Shown here: positions 1 to 9,431 of the stretch, piece by piece
Layout: every line of letters begins with the position of its first letter
Numbering within the stretch: the first letter of the stretch is position 1
Assembly: GCA_947306175.1 (NCBI GenBank)
Contig: CAMZFV010000029.1
Location: forward strand, 1 to 39,333
Direction of reading: 5' to 3'
From: an uncultured Prevotellaceae bacterium
GTDB lineage: Bacteria > Bacteroidota > Bacteroidia > Bacteroidales > Muribaculaceae
Length of the DNA stretch: 39,333 nt
Notes under the pieces: generated by a model
What the model saw: only the letters and a program-made list of their open reading frames with translations
The model's database searches: none
Told to the model about the DNA's origin: nothing
Program-made: the position numbers and the translations under genes

Positions 1-516
1 AGCACCTACTACAACGACCTGCGCAACGTCTATATCAAGTACAACTTCCCCATCGAGTTGTTTGAGCAGCTGAATGCCCAGTACAACATCGACTTCCCGA
101 CTGACACAACCTCTGACGACAAGTCCAATGCATGGTACACCACCGATGAAGTGGATCATTACTACTACATCACCGTGGCCGATGACGGCTCGGCAGTCTA
201 TCACGAGATTGCCAACGCGAGCGACGCCCCGTCGGGTGTGAACGTCCAGCCGGTGTACAAGTCGGCATTCTGGCTCTTCTCCCGTTACAGCGACGACACG
301 GGCGGCAAGATTACCACTGTACGCCGCCAGTACATGCCTTATTTCAAGAGCATGCTTGAGACGATTCCCTTCACCTCGTGGATTTACAACACCGCCGACA
401 AGGCCTACACAGTGAGCTTCAACCGCACCTATTTCCTGATGCCTGAGTTCCGCGTGTATGACACCGACGGCAAGGTGGGTGTAACTACCGACAACAAAGA
501 AGTGACCTTGAATTAA
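1..516 (+). CDS. C-terminal part of an unrecognised secreted/surface protein (5' truncated by window edge)
   Basis: The reading frame is open from the first base (in-frame residues STYYNDLRNVYIKYNF come before the first Leu/Met candidate), so the gene starts outside the window. The visible 171 residues are rich in Tyr, Asp and Thr and end in VTTDNKEVTLN. No catalytic motif is visible. It sits 20 bp upstream of a PKD-domain lipoprotein on the same strand, an arrangement common at the tail of SusC/SusD-type polysaccharide utilisation loci, where small SusE-like or DUF-type lipoproteins follow SusD. A role as a surface glycan-binding accessory protein is inference from that context only; I do not recognise the family. 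Confidence 0.7.
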   Translation, partial: STYYNDLRNVYIKYNFPIELFEQLNAQYNIDFPTDTTSDDKSNAWYTTDEVDHYYYITVADDGSAVYHEIANASDAPSGVNVQPVYKSAFWLFSRYSDDTGGKITTVRRQYMPYFKSMLETIPFTSWIYNTADKAYTVSFNRTYFLMPEFRVYDTDGKVGVTTDNKEVTLN

Positions 517-536
517 CCCTTAAATGAAGAAGAAAA

Positions 537-2267
537 ATGAAGACATTCAATAAAATAGCATTCCTTGCCCTAATGGCGGTTATGGCTGTGTCGTGTATTG
601 ACAAGACGCCCGACTACGGCAACTTCGCCACCAAGGATGTGGACTTCACTTACAGGGTGGATGATGACCGTTACGGTCTGGACTTCTATGTGGTATCGAC
701 TGTGGAGTTCACTAACACCTCGTCCAAGACGGGTTCGGTAACCTGGGACTTCGGTGATGGAACGTCATCAACCGACATAAACCCCTCCCACAAGTATGCC
801 AAGGCGGGCATCTATCAGGTGACCTTGACCGTTGACGGCGTGGGCAGCCGCACCTATCCGCTGCTCATCTACGACATCGCTCCCGTGCTGAGCGTTGCCG
901 AGCAGAGCGCGACTCCCGTGGTCATCAATGATGTGGATGTCAAGCTCGACATCGAGTTGCCCAATCCCGAAAACCTGACCTGCAAATATATATGGACCTT
1001 CCCTGAGGGCACCCGTGACAAGGACGGTAACATTATTGCCACCTTTGAGGGTTATAGCCATGACGATGGTACCATCGACAATCCCGGCAAACTGACCTTC
1101 AGCAACATCGGTTCGCAGAAGATCACGCTCCAGACGTGGTTTGACATCAATGGCGAGAACCGTCGTCTGGAAGACAGTTACGTCAATGTGCAGGTAGGTT
1201 CGTCTGTCCCTGCTCCCACGCTCTACTATGCTACCCAGGGTGGTAACATCATGGCGGTGAAACTGGTGGATCTCTCGCAGTTGCCTGCCGGTACCAAGAA
1301 TCTGCCGTTTGACATGGGCGTCAACTCGGGTAATATGCCCACCACGCTCGTGTTTGCCACCGAGAAGACGGTGACCGACAGTGCCACCATCGAGCAGGAC
1401 AACGTGTATATCCTGGACTGCGGCAAGCAGTACTACTACATCAACGATGAGGCTGGCAATCTGGGCGACGGCAAGATTACCGTCATGAGTGCTGACGGCT
1501 CGGTCACCAACGTGATGGTCACCAACGTGGGCGGTCCCGCCTTCAACGACCCGTTCCAAGGTTGCACCGACGGTACCACGCTCTATTACACCGACCGCAA
1601 CACGGGTATCCGCACCATGCCGCTGTCGGCACGTGGCGAAACCGAACAGACCAACTTCAACAGCACCGCTGGCTACTATGTGGTCAACAACCAGTTGAGT
1701 TACTACGGCCAGGGTATTGCCTATGGTGCTATCCACACGGGCCTGTATCTCGACCGCACGGGTATGTTCTGGTGGGGCAAGAATTACTCGGGTAACGGTC
1801 TCTACCGTTTCCGTCCGAGCGATATCGGCAAGACCGGTACCGGTGTGCCCATTCCTCATCCCATCGTGCTTGAGACGACACAGCCGCGTGGCTTTACCCT
1901 TGATGAGGACCTGGGCTACCTGTATGTGTGGATGACCAAGGGCACCACGCCGGGCGTGGGCTTCACTCAGTATGCCATCCCTGCTGAGAATGCCACGGTG
2001 ACCTACGACAAGTACGTCAACTTCATCACTATGGAGGCCGATCCCATCAACACGACTGATGCCGAAGGCGTTTACACCACCCAGCTGGCGGTGGATGCCC
2101 AAACGCACTACGTCTATTTCGGATTCCGTGCAGCCACAACCGAGAAGACCTATACCACGGGACTTTACTACTTCAACCCGAACGACGGCAAGGTCTATAA
2201 CTTCAACGGCAACAAGGACAAAATCCTGGGCCTGTGCATCAATCCGCGTCTGACTAACCTATTCTAA
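537..2267 (+). CDS. PKD-domain surface lipoprotein (PKD-like family, SusCD-locus type)
   Basis: The product is 576 aa. The N-terminus is a lipoprotein signal (MKTFNKIAFLALMAVMAVSC) with the lipobox cysteine at residue 20, so the protein should be lipid-anchored. A PKD domain covers about residues 50-112, with the hallmark WDFGDG at 70-75 followed by the HKYAKAGIYQVTLTV strand. A second, more divergent beta-sandwich lies near 120-215, and the remaining ~350 residues contain repeated aromatic- and Gly-rich strands suggesting a beta-propeller-like fold. In Bacteroidales such proteins typically accompany SusC/SusD pairs and bind glycans. The start follows an A-rich stretch (aaatgaagaagaaaa). It is 20 bp from the upstream partial gene and about 20 bp from the downstream glycosidase, so co-transcription is likely. 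The exact ligand is unknown. Confidence 0.8.
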   Translation: MKTFNKIAFLALMAVMAVSCIDKTPDYGNFATKDVDFTYRVDDDRYGLDFYVVSTVEFTNTSSKTGSVTWDFGDGTSSTDINPSHKYAKAGIYQVTLTVDGVGSRTYPLLIYDIAPVLSVAEQSATPVVINDVDVKLDIELPNPENLTCKYIWTFPEGTRDKDGNIIATFEGYSHDDGTIDNPGKLTFSNIGSQKITLQTWFDINGENRRLEDSYVNVQVGSSVPAPTLYYATQGGNIMAVKLVDLSQLPAGTKNLPFDMGVNSGNMPTTLVFATEKTVTDSATIEQDNVYILDCGKQYYYINDEAGNLGDGKITVMSADGSVTNVMVTNVGGPAFNDPFQGCTDGTTLYYTDRNTGIRTMPLSARGETEQTNFNSTAGYYVVNNQLSYYGQGIAYGAIHTGLYLDRTGMFWWGKNYSGNGLYRFRPSDIGKTGTGVPIPHPIVLETTQPRGFTLDEDLGYLYVWMTKGTTPGVGFTQYAIPAENATVTYDKYVNFITMEADPINTTDAEGVYTTQLAVDAQTHYVYFGFRAATTEKTYTTGLYYFNPNDGKVYNFNGNKDKILGLCINPRLTNLF

Positions 2268-2289
2268 AGTTTAGAGTTTAGTGAAGACT

Positions 2290-4860
2290 ATGAAGAGAAG
2301 ATTAATCCTGATAGCATTACTGGCGGCGTTTGTCGCCAGTTTTGCCATTTCAGCTGCCGATGTCCCTCCCAAACGGGAGCAGCGCGGCATCTGGATGACA
2401 TCCTACCTTAACGACTGGCCCAGCGGATCCATCACGGTAAGCAACACGCCCATCGTGCAGAACGCCTGCCGCAAGATGCTCGACACCATGCTCGTCAATC
2501 ACATCAACGTGGTCTATTACCACGTCAGGGCGATGTGCGACGCCATGTACAATTCGGCCTACGAGCCATGGTCCAGTTATGTCTCGGGAACCCGTGGCGT
2601 GGCACCGCCATTTGATCCACTGGGCTACCTTATCGAGGAGGCCCATAAACGCGGCATCGAGGTCTATGCCTGGGTCAATCCTTACCGCTACGGTCACGGC
2701 GACAACAAGTGGGGCCAAAGCGAGCTCGATTACATCTATACCCATCCCGATTGGCTGTTGACCACCAGCTACGAGACGGTGCTCAACCCCGGCATCCCCG
2801 AAGTGCGCCAGCGCGTGGTGGACGTGTGCAAGGACATTCTGGTCAAATATGATGTTGACGGACTGGTGTTTGACGACTATTTCTACAACCAGGACAACCC
2901 GTCATTTTCGCTCGATGCCAACCTGTATAACGCCTACAAGGCAAACGGCGGCACAATGTCGCAGGGTGACTGGCGCCGTGAGAATGTCAACCAGATGGTC
3001 AAGGACGTCAATGACATGGTCAAGATGACCAAGCCGTGGGTACGCTTCGGCATCGGTCCTGCCGGTGTGGCGTGCACATCCCAGGCCGTTGCCGACAAGT
3101 ATGGTGTGGAGCCTTGCCCCATGGGCAGTGACTGGCAGTATAACCAGATTTACAGCGACCCGATGGCATGGGTGACGCGAGGTACCATCGATTTCCTGGC
3201 CCCTCAGGTCTATTGGAAGACGACGGGCACCTTTACAGGTGTGACCCAGTGGTGGGGCAAGATTGCTGCCCGTTTCAACCGCCACATTTTCATCAGCCAG
3301 TGGTTTCCTGATGAAGACGGATGGACACTCGCCGAGTATGTGAAGCAGGGACGCGTCATGCGCGAAGCGATGGCTGCTGGCGGCAATCCTGGCATGGTTT
3401 ACTTCCGCTACGGCACGTGGCGCAACAAGAAGGAGGTCATCGACGGCAAGGTTCGCCAGTTGCGCACTTGGCTCAAGGACAGCCTATACTCGACGATTGC
3501 CCTTAATCCAGCTCCAGCATGGCTCACTCCCGACCAGACCTATACCACGGTAACTAACCTTACCTACAGCGACGGCACGCTCTCATGGGACAGTATCCCC
3601 AACGTGCGCTACGTCATCTACACCATCCCCGACGGGGTGGAAGACTACGATTTCCACTGTCAGGCAAAATATATCGACGGTGTTAGCTATTGGGCTTCCT
3701 ATACCTTGCCCGCTGACAAGCGTGACGGTTACCGCTATGCTGTGTCCATTCTTGACCGCTGGGAGAATGAGTACGCCCCCGTCATGCCAGGTATCACGCC
3801 CACACAGGCGGAACAGCCCATGCTGATTTATCCTGATGATGGTGCCGAGGTGACCGAACTTTCTTACCTGCAATGGTACAGCAACGCCGCGACCTACATG
3901 GTACAGGTCTATGCTGACCAGCAGATGGACTCGCTCGTGGCACAAGTCGAGGCAGAATCGACGTCTTACCCGTTGTCCAAGATCCCGTGCCTGACCAGCG
4001 GCACCTACTGGTGGCGCGTGGTGGCTCGCGGGCTCAACCAGTGGGACAACGCCAGTGAATTGCGGCAGTTCACTTTGGGGGAGATGCGTATCACCTCGCC
4101 CGCCAATGCCGCCACCGACGTGCCCTTGACTCCCACCATCACATGGACGGCGGGTGCGCCAGGCACAGTCTATATATTAGAGTTGTCCACCTTTGCTAAC
4201 ATGAACAACCCCGACAGTGTGCTGCAGATTGTTCCACAATGGCAGGTGCCTCAATACCTGTTAGCGGGCGCCACGACCTATTATACCCGCGTGACGGCAA
4301 CATATCGTGATGTGAAGGTAACCACACCGATATCGTCGTTCACTACGACTGAGGTGATTCCGCCCGTACCCGTGTATGTGTTCCCTGATGCCGATGATAT
4401 GGTGCTCTATCCCACCGACGTGGTGCGCTTTGAGCCTGTCGAAGGGGCTGGATCACTGAGGGTGCAGATCAGCACATCCACATCCTTCCCCACCCGTACA
4501 TCTTACAACGGCACGCTCGAAGGCACCTTCGAGACTCCTGAATTGGGCACGATCAAGGGCACAGGCAAGTTGACCGACGGCAAGACCTACTACGTGCGCG
4601 CACGTTATGCCTACCGCACGCTGGCCTCGGGCACTACAGTGCAATATACCGACTACTGCGGCATCCGCTCCTTTGTCTATCGCGAGATAATGGCTGGTGA
4701 TGTTAATGGTGACGGGGAGGTGAATATTGCCGACATCAATGCCATCATTGACATCATCCTGAGTGACAGCGGTAGTAGTAACCGCAATGCCGATGTCAAT
4801 CATGACGGTGAAATCAATATCGCTGACATCAACGCCATTATCGACATTATCCTATCATGA
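2290..4860 (+). CDS. Secreted GHL10-type glycoside hydrolase with Ig/FN3-like domains and C-terminal dockerin
   Basis: The ATG at 2290 (856 aa) is preferred; an in-frame GTG at 2281 would add three residues. A signal peptide (MKRRLILIALLAAFVASFA) is followed by the GHL10/DUF187 barrel, about residues 25-400, recognisable from KREQRGIWMTSYLNDW, AWVNPYRYG, GLVFDDYFY and LAPQVYWK. Members of this family are putative glycosidases; characterised relatives act on peptidoglycan-like or other polysaccharides, but the substrate here cannot be read from sequence. Residues ~420-790 hold beta-sandwich (FN3-like) modules. Residues 802-856 are a dockerin-like pair of Ca-binding F-hand repeats (GDVNGDGEVNIADIN and ADVNHDGEINIADIN). 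It lies between the PKD lipoprotein and the CotH gene and is followed by a family B hairpin. Confidence 0.82.
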   Translation: MKRRLILIALLAAFVASFAISAADVPPKREQRGIWMTSYLNDWPSGSITVSNTPIVQNACRKMLDTMLVNHINVVYYHVRAMCDAMYNSAYEPWSSYVSGTRGVAPPFDPLGYLIEEAHKRGIEVYAWVNPYRYGHGDNKWGQSELDYIYTHPDWLLTTSYETVLNPGIPEVRQRVVDVCKDILVKYDVDGLVFDDYFYNQDNPSFSLDANLYNAYKANGGTMSQGDWRRENVNQMVKDVNDMVKMTKPWVRFGIGPAGVACTSQAVADKYGVEPCPMGSDWQYNQIYSDPMAWVTRGTIDFLAPQVYWKTTGTFTGVTQWWGKIAARFNRHIFISQWFPDEDGWTLAEYVKQGRVMREAMAAGGNPGMVYFRYGTWRNKKEVIDGKVRQLRTWLKDSLYSTIALNPAPAWLTPDQTYTTVTNLTYSDGTLSWDSIPNVRYVIYTIPDGVEDYDFHCQAKYIDGVSYWASYTLPADKRDGYRYAVSILDRWENEYAPVMPGITPTQAEQPMLIYPDDGAEVTELSYLQWYSNAATYMVQVYADQQMDSLVAQVEAESTSYPLSKIPCLTSGTYWWRVVARGLNQWDNASELRQFTLGEMRITSPANAATDVPLTPTITWTAGAPGTVYILELSTFANMNNPDSVLQIVPQWQVPQYLLAGATTYYTRVTATYRDVKVTTPISSFTTTEVIPPVPVYVFPDADDMVLYPTDVVRFEPVEGAGSLRVQISTSTSFPTRTSYNGTLEGTFETPELGTIKGTGKLTDGKTYYVRARYAYRTLASGTTVQYTDYCGIRSFVYREIMAGDVNGDGEVNIADINAIIDIILSDSGSSNRNADVNHDGEINIADINAIIDIILS

Positions 4861-4932
4861 GGCATTAGGAGTTAGGCTTTAGGTAGCATCTGCATCCTTA
4901 AACCTAATGCCTAACGCCAGAAACCTAACACC
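4861..4932. repeat. Family B inverted repeat (TTAGG arms) between glycosidase and CotH genes
   Basis: The left arm GGCATTAGGAGTTAGGCTTT begins immediately after the stop codon. It is followed by a central AGCATCTGCATCC and then a right arm with AACCTAATGCCTAACGCC and AACCTAACACC. The arms are imperfect inverted repeats, so a hairpin is expected. Similar TTTAGG-rich sequence with the same kind of centre occurs at 24020-24080, and arms only at 33150-33181. Confidence 0.7.
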
Positions 4933-4937
4933 AAAAT

Positions 4938-6350
4938 ATGAAACGACTGATTTTCATAGCGATGCTGGTGCTGACGCTTGCGGGCTGCAAGCGTCAGCCG
5001 ACCAACAATTTCCCTCCCAAGAACACCGATGTGGAACTCACCTCGACTAACCTGCCCATCGTGTTCATCGACGTAAAAGGTCGCACAATTGACCGTTATG
5101 AGCGCATCGAGGGACACATGAAAATCATCGACAATGGCAAGGGGCAACTCAATTATGCCGACCTTAAAGCCCATCCAGGGCAGCGCATCGACTACGAGGG
5201 CTATGTCGCGCTGCGCTATAGGGGAAATTCAACCTTTAACGACAGCCCCAAGAAGCCCTACTCTTTCCGAACCCTGGACGGGCGCATGAAATACGCCTCC
5301 AAGCGCAAGGCCAAAATTCTAGGCATGGGCAAGGACGACAACTGGGCCTTGCTGGCTCCATATAGCGACAAAAGCATGATGCGTGACCTGCTGGCCTTTG
5401 AGATTTCGCGCCCGTGGATGGAATACACACCTCAAGGCCGCTATTGCGAGGTCATCCTCGACGGCACCTACTATGGTGTGTATATCCTATGCGAGGTCGT
5501 TTCCAAGGGGAAGCACCGCCTCAATCTTGACAAGCCACGCAAGTCAGGCTATGAGTTAACAGGCGACTACCTCATCGAGGTGGACTATGACGATGATGTG
5601 TATTACCGTTCCAAATTCCACCCCGTGGACAGCAACGGAAACCCGCTAATCGACAGGTTCATCCACATCCAGTACAAGTCGCCCGACTATGACGACCTGA
5701 ATGAGGCCCAGCTGCAATACATCAACCGGCGTTTCGATGCGATGGAACAGGCGCTGGCATCCCCGCAGTTCCGTGACCCCGAGGTGGGTTACCGCAAGTA
5801 TATCGACGTGCTGTCGTTCATCGACTACCAGATTGCCATGGAACTCGGCCATAACATCGACGGCTACCGCAAGAGCGGCAAACTCTACAAGCGTCAAAAC
5901 AATGTGGACGGACGCTTCAAGACTGTCGTGTGGGATATGAACCTGGCCTACGGCAATTGCAAGCTGCGTGAGGGGTGGCGCACCGAGGGGTGGATCTACC
6001 AATGTAATGACCTGCTCTATGCAGCAGACGAGGATCTGCTGATTCCTTTCTGGTGGCCACGGCTCAACAGTGACGAAGACTATGTGGCGTTGCTCCGTGA
6101 CCGCTGGGCGCAATACCGGCAGAGCAACCTGCGCGAGGAGGAACTGATGGCAATCATCGACTCCATGGCAACCGTGCTAACCGCTCATGGCGCCATCGAC
6201 CGTGATAGCCAGGCATGGCCACGTTGGGGCAAATATGTGTGGCCCAACTACTACATCGCTACCGACTTTGAAGACGAGATTGCCTTCCTCAAGCAATGGC
6301 TGCACGACCGCATCGCCTGGATGGACAAGCAACTGGGTTTTCAGCCCTAA
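4938..6350 (+). CDS. CotH-kinase family lipoprotein
   Basis: The product is 470 aa with a lipoprotein signal (MKRLIFIAMLVLTLAGC, lipobox Cys17). The CotH region runs from about residue 75 to 400: RGNSTFNDSPKKPYSFR, LLAPYSDKSMMRDLLAFEIS, VILDGTYYGVYILCE and the metal-site-like VVWDMNLAYGN. B. subtilis CotH is an atypical protein kinase of the spore coat; homologues in non-sporulating Bacteroidales and in cellulosome-bearing organisms are cell-surface proteins of unclear function. The second acidic position of the usual WDxD-type motif is Asn here (WDMN), so activity cannot be assumed. It lacks a dockerin, unlike its neighbours, and is probably membrane-anchored. The family B repeat separates it from the upstream gene. 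Confidence 0.85.
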   Translation: MKRLIFIAMLVLTLAGCKRQPTNNFPPKNTDVELTSTNLPIVFIDVKGRTIDRYERIEGHMKIIDNGKGQLNYADLKAHPGQRIDYEGYVALRYRGNSTFNDSPKKPYSFRTLDGRMKYASKRKAKILGMGKDDNWALLAPYSDKSMMRDLLAFEISRPWMEYTPQGRYCEVILDGTYYGVYILCEVVSKGKHRLNLDKPRKSGYELTGDYLIEVDYDDDVYYRSKFHPVDSNGNPLIDRFIHIQYKSPDYDDLNEAQLQYINRRFDAMEQALASPQFRDPEVGYRKYIDVLSFIDYQIAMELGHNIDGYRKSGKLYKRQNNVDGRFKTVVWDMNLAYGNCKLREGWRTEGWIYQCNDLLYAADEDLLIPFWWPRLNSDEDYVALLRDRWAQYRQSNLREEELMAIIDSMATVLTAHGAIDRDSQAWPRWGKYVWPNYYIATDFEDEIAFLKQWLHDRIAWMDKQLGFQP

Positions 6351-6424
6351 TGGCAACATGTAGCCCACGAGCGGCAACGCTTATTGATATTATTTGGAAA
6401 TTTCAAAGAAATCGCCTACATGAT

Positions 6425-6455
6425 TTTGATGTTTGCGGAATTTTTTGTAACTTTG
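6425..6455 (+). promoter_or_regulatory. Bacteroidetes-type promoter for the 6514 gene
   Basis: TTTG at 6425-6428, 19 bases, then TAACTTTG at 6448-6455, matching the Bacteroidetes primary-sigma consensus (TTTG-N19/20-TAnnTTTG). It gives a 5' leader of roughly 50 nt to the ATG at 6514. It implies that the dockerin paralogue pair can be transcribed independently of the upstream CotH gene. Confidence 0.7.
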
Positions 6456-6513
6456 CCTTTTAATAGCTAACCAGAGTATAATTCAATAACAACAACTTAA
6501 TAACCAACTGATT

Positions 6514-7902
6514 ATGAGGAAATTTTTACTCTTTACATTGTTAATGGCAGCCACAGCCATGAGCGCCCTTGCAGTGACCGACGGTGTGGCCTATGAGCGT
6601 GTCAATGACATCGGCATCAAGAATCTGTGGATTCAAGACCGTGCCCACACTCCTGAGGTGTGGGGCAACAAACCCTACTGTAACACCAGTGCCCGCACGG
6701 CAGTGATGTACGATGGCTACATTTACATCGCCCATTCTAACGCCAATACGGTAATTCAAGGAACCGATACCCTGGCACAAAGCGTGATCTACAAGCTGAA
6801 CGCTGCCAACGGCGAGATGGTTAAGGAATTACTCTTGACGCTTGACGGAAATATCTATGGCGGTGCTACGCTGAGCAGCAACACGGTGGGCGTGGATAAC
6901 TTCGGCCACCTCTACATGGCTCCGTTCTCCAGTAACCTGGCTACCACCCAGTCCGTTTATATGGTGGACAAAGAGACCGGCGAACTCACTCTGATGGGCG
7001 AACTCGACAAAGGTGATGCCTTGCAGCGTTGCGACTACATCGACGTGATGGGTGACATTACCCGTGAGGAGGCCGAGTGTAACATCATGACTGTAGGTGC
7101 CAGCTCGGAGTACATCTACCGTTGGCATTCCGACCAAGGTGGTGACTGGGAAGGCGGCTTTGACGGCGATCCCTATATGGCTATCTTGGACTTCTACCCT
7201 GAGACGGTGACCCAGTGGGGTTATGCTCCCGTGGCTAAGATGATCCTGGCTGCCGAGGACGACTTCTCGGGTGAGTTGTTCTATATCGACGGCTTTACTA
7301 CAGCGCCCATCCTGTATGACGTGACAGGTAGCAAGGTAGAGGACTTCGAGAATGTGGATCCTGCCTTCTGGCCGATGGACGTGGGTGCCAACGGTGTGTG
7401 TGAGTTCACGCTCAATGACCGCAACTTTATTGTCTTTGTGGCTGCTCAATACACCGGTGTTGACGAGGCCACGATGATCAACAAGGCCTGTCAGGTTTAC
7501 ATCTGCGAGTTGGGTGAAGGCATGACGCTCGAAGGCATGCAGCGTTACTGGATGGTACCTGACCAGTTGGGTGCCGTGAGCGACGGTGGTACCCGAGTTC
7601 AAAGTATGAACGTGGAGTATGGCACCGATGCCGAGGGCAACGAGGAAATCACCCTGTTCATCTATAAGTGCTACAATGGTATGGCTGTTTACAAGATCGG
7701 TACTGGCGTGACCGGCGACGAGCCTGGCCCCGGCATCACGGGTGACGTGAACGGCGACAACGAGGTGAACATTGCCGACATCAACGCCCTGATTGACCTG
7801 ATCTTGTCAGGTGGCACTTCCCCCAGTGCTGACGTAAACGGCGATGGTGAGATAGGCATCGCTGACATCAATGCTGTCATCGACATCATCCTGAACAGCT
7901 AA
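6514..7902 (+). CDS. Secreted beta-propeller-like protein with C-terminal dockerin (paralogue 1)
   Basis: The product is 462 aa. The signal peptide MRKFLLFTLLMAATAMSALA ends in Ala-Leu-Ala. The body (21-400) has repeated short strands such as ARTAVMYDGYIYIAHSNA and SVYMVDKETGELTLMGEL, suggesting a propeller-like secreted domain; I do not recognise a named catalytic family, and similarity to DUF4623-type proteins is only an impression. Residues 410-462 form a dockerin-like module with two F-hands (GDVNGDNEVNIADIN and ADVNGDGEIGIADIN). The gene at 8029 is a clear tandem paralogue sharing blocks such as DITxEEAECNIMTV, GGFDGDPYM and NICELGEGM-like segments. It has its own promoter and is followed by a family A palindrome. 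The function is unknown, probably extracellular. Confidence 0.8.
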   Translation: MRKFLLFTLLMAATAMSALAVTDGVAYERVNDIGIKNLWIQDRAHTPEVWGNKPYCNTSARTAVMYDGYIYIAHSNANTVIQGTDTLAQSVIYKLNAANGEMVKELLLTLDGNIYGGATLSSNTVGVDNFGHLYMAPFSSNLATTQSVYMVDKETGELTLMGELDKGDALQRCDYIDVMGDITREEAECNIMTVGASSEYIYRWHSDQGGDWEGGFDGDPYMAILDFYPETVTQWGYAPVAKMILAAEDDFSGELFYIDGFTTAPILYDVTGSKVEDFENVDPAFWPMDVGANGVCEFTLNDRNFIVFVAAQYTGVDEATMINKACQVYICELGEGMTLEGMQRYWMVPDQLGAVSDGGTRVQSMNVEYGTDAEGNEEITLFIYKCYNGMAVYKIGTGVTGDEPGPGITGDVNGDNEVNIADINALIDLILSGGTSPSADVNGDGEIGIADINAVIDIILNS

Positions 7903-7916
7903 TCCTTATTTTAAAA

Positions 7917-7990
7917 AACTACGAATTACGCTAATTTTACGAACTATCAACTATACGGATAGATTTGTTTAATTAGCGTAATTCGTAGTT
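7917..7990. repeat. Family A palindrome (AACTACGAATTACGCTAATT arms)
   Basis: The perfect 20-bp arms are AACTACGAATTACGCTAATT at 7917-7936 and its reverse complement at 7971-7990, with a 34-base centre. It lies 15 bp after the stop of the upstream gene and can form a long hairpin on either strand, so it may double as a transcript 3' end. A second complete copy is at 9432-9503; related arms occur at 22602, 32523, 32625 and 37849. Confidence 0.85.
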
Positions 7991-8028
7991 AAAACAACTA
8001 TCAATAAAAGTCTAAAGTCTATAAGAAA

Positions 8029-9420
8029 ATGAAAAAATCTTTACTTCTTGTGATTACCTTGTTGGTATCGGCACTGAGTGCCCTGGCAACAACCGACGGC
8101 CAGACCTATCCCGAGGTGAATGGCATCAAAATCGTAAACCAGTGGATTTTTGACCGTGTACACAGTGGCACGGCCTATACCAACAACGACATCTGCAACC
8201 AGCGTGCCCGCACGGCGACGATGGATCAGGGCATCATCTATGTGGCCCGCAGCGAGGAGAAGACAGTCATCATCGGCACCGATACAATTGCACAATCGGT
8301 CATTCACCGCTTCTCAGCAGCCGACGGCAGCCAGCTCGAAGACCTGCCCCTGACGCTCGACGGTGCCCCCTACGGTCGTTTCCTGGGTGTCGCCAGTATC
8401 GGTAAGGACAGTTTCCACCACATCTGGGTAGCTCCCATGACCAGCACTGCCCAGCAGTTCGTCCCTGTCTATTTGGTTAATACCGAGACGGGCGAACTTA
8501 CCCTTATTGTCGAAATGGACAAGGGCGATGCCATGCAGCGTACTGACTATCTGGACGTGATTGGCGACATCACCCTTGAAGAGGCCGAGTGTAATATCAT
8601 GACTGTTTCGGGTTCAACTGCCGATCCCGGTTTTCCCACTTTGTATCGCATGCACGCCGATCAGGGCGGCGAATGGGAAGGCGGATTTGACGGCGACCCC
8701 TATATGGACGTCATCAACTTCTACCCCGAGACCAAGACAGGTTTCTCGCTGGCACCCGTCATCAAGATGATTGAAGATCCCGACGAGGACTACCGCTACA
8801 GCGGCCAGATGTTCTATATCGACTGCTTTGACACCGCACCCGTGATTTATGACTTCTCGGGCTCGGTCATCGACTCGTTTGAGGATACTGACCCCACGCT
8901 GTGGCCCCAGTCCCAGCCCAACGGCTGCATCGAGTTCAAGCTGGAAGGCCGTGACTTCTTCGTCTATGTCAATGCCGACATGAACGGTAACGGCCACGGA
9001 TGCCAAGCCAACATCTGCGAGTTGGGTGAAGGCATGTCATTAGGCGGCATGACCAAATACTGGAAAATCCCCGCCGACAGCCTCGGCAAGGTGAACGATA
9101 GCGGTCTGCGCGTGCACTGCTTTGCAGTGGAATACGGCGTGGACAGTGAAGGATATGAGGAAGTGACCCTGTTTACCTTCAAGGCCTATAACGGTATGGC
9201 CGTATATAAGATTGGCCGCAACGTGGACAGCGGCACCGGACCTCAACCGGGTACTCCTGGCGACGTGAATGGTGATAATGAGATCAACATTGCCGATATC
9301 AATGCCTTGATTGACTTGATCTTGACAGGCGGTTCCTCTCCCACTGCCGACGTGAACGGCGACGGCGAGGTCAACATTGCCGACATCAATGCCGTCATAG
9401 ACATCATCCTGAATAGTTAG
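8029..9420 (+). CDS. Secreted beta-propeller-like protein with C-terminal dockerin (paralogue 2)
   Basis: The product is 463 aa. The signal peptide MKKSLLLVITLLVSALSALA is followed by TTDGQTYPEVNGIKIVNQW, which aligns with the start of the mature part of the 6514 product. The body shares DITLEEAECNIMTV, HADQGGEWEGGFDGDPYM and ANICELGEGMSLGGM with it, so the two arose by tandem duplication followed by substantial divergence. Residues 411-463 are a dockerin-like pair (GDVNGDNEINIADIN, ADVNGDGEVNIADIN). The gene has no strong promoter of its own that I can see; the upstream 126 bp is mostly the family A palindrome, so read-through from 6425 is plausible. The function is unknown; extracellular location follows from the signal peptide. 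Confidence 0.8.
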   Translation: MKKSLLLVITLLVSALSALATTDGQTYPEVNGIKIVNQWIFDRVHSGTAYTNNDICNQRARTATMDQGIIYVARSEEKTVIIGTDTIAQSVIHRFSAADGSQLEDLPLTLDGAPYGRFLGVASIGKDSFHHIWVAPMTSTAQQFVPVYLVNTETGELTLIVEMDKGDAMQRTDYLDVIGDITLEEAECNIMTVSGSTADPGFPTLYRMHADQGGEWEGGFDGDPYMDVINFYPETKTGFSLAPVIKMIEDPDEDYRYSGQMFYIDCFDTAPVIYDFSGSVIDSFEDTDPTLWPQSQPNGCIEFKLEGRDFFVYVNADMNGNGHGCQANICELGEGMSLGGMTKYWKIPADSLGKVNDSGLRVHCFAVEYGVDSEGYEEVTLFTFKAYNGMAVYKIGRNVDSGTGPQPGTPGDVNGDNEINIADINALIDLILTGGSSPTADVNGDGEVNIADINAVIDIILNS

Positions 9421-9431
9421 CCCATTTTTTC

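Noticed and set aside
768..2108. 446-codon minus-strand open frame opposite the PKD lipoprotein
   Set aside because: Antisense shadow; His/Val-rich composition and no family resemblance, while the plus strand has a lipobox and a PKD motif.
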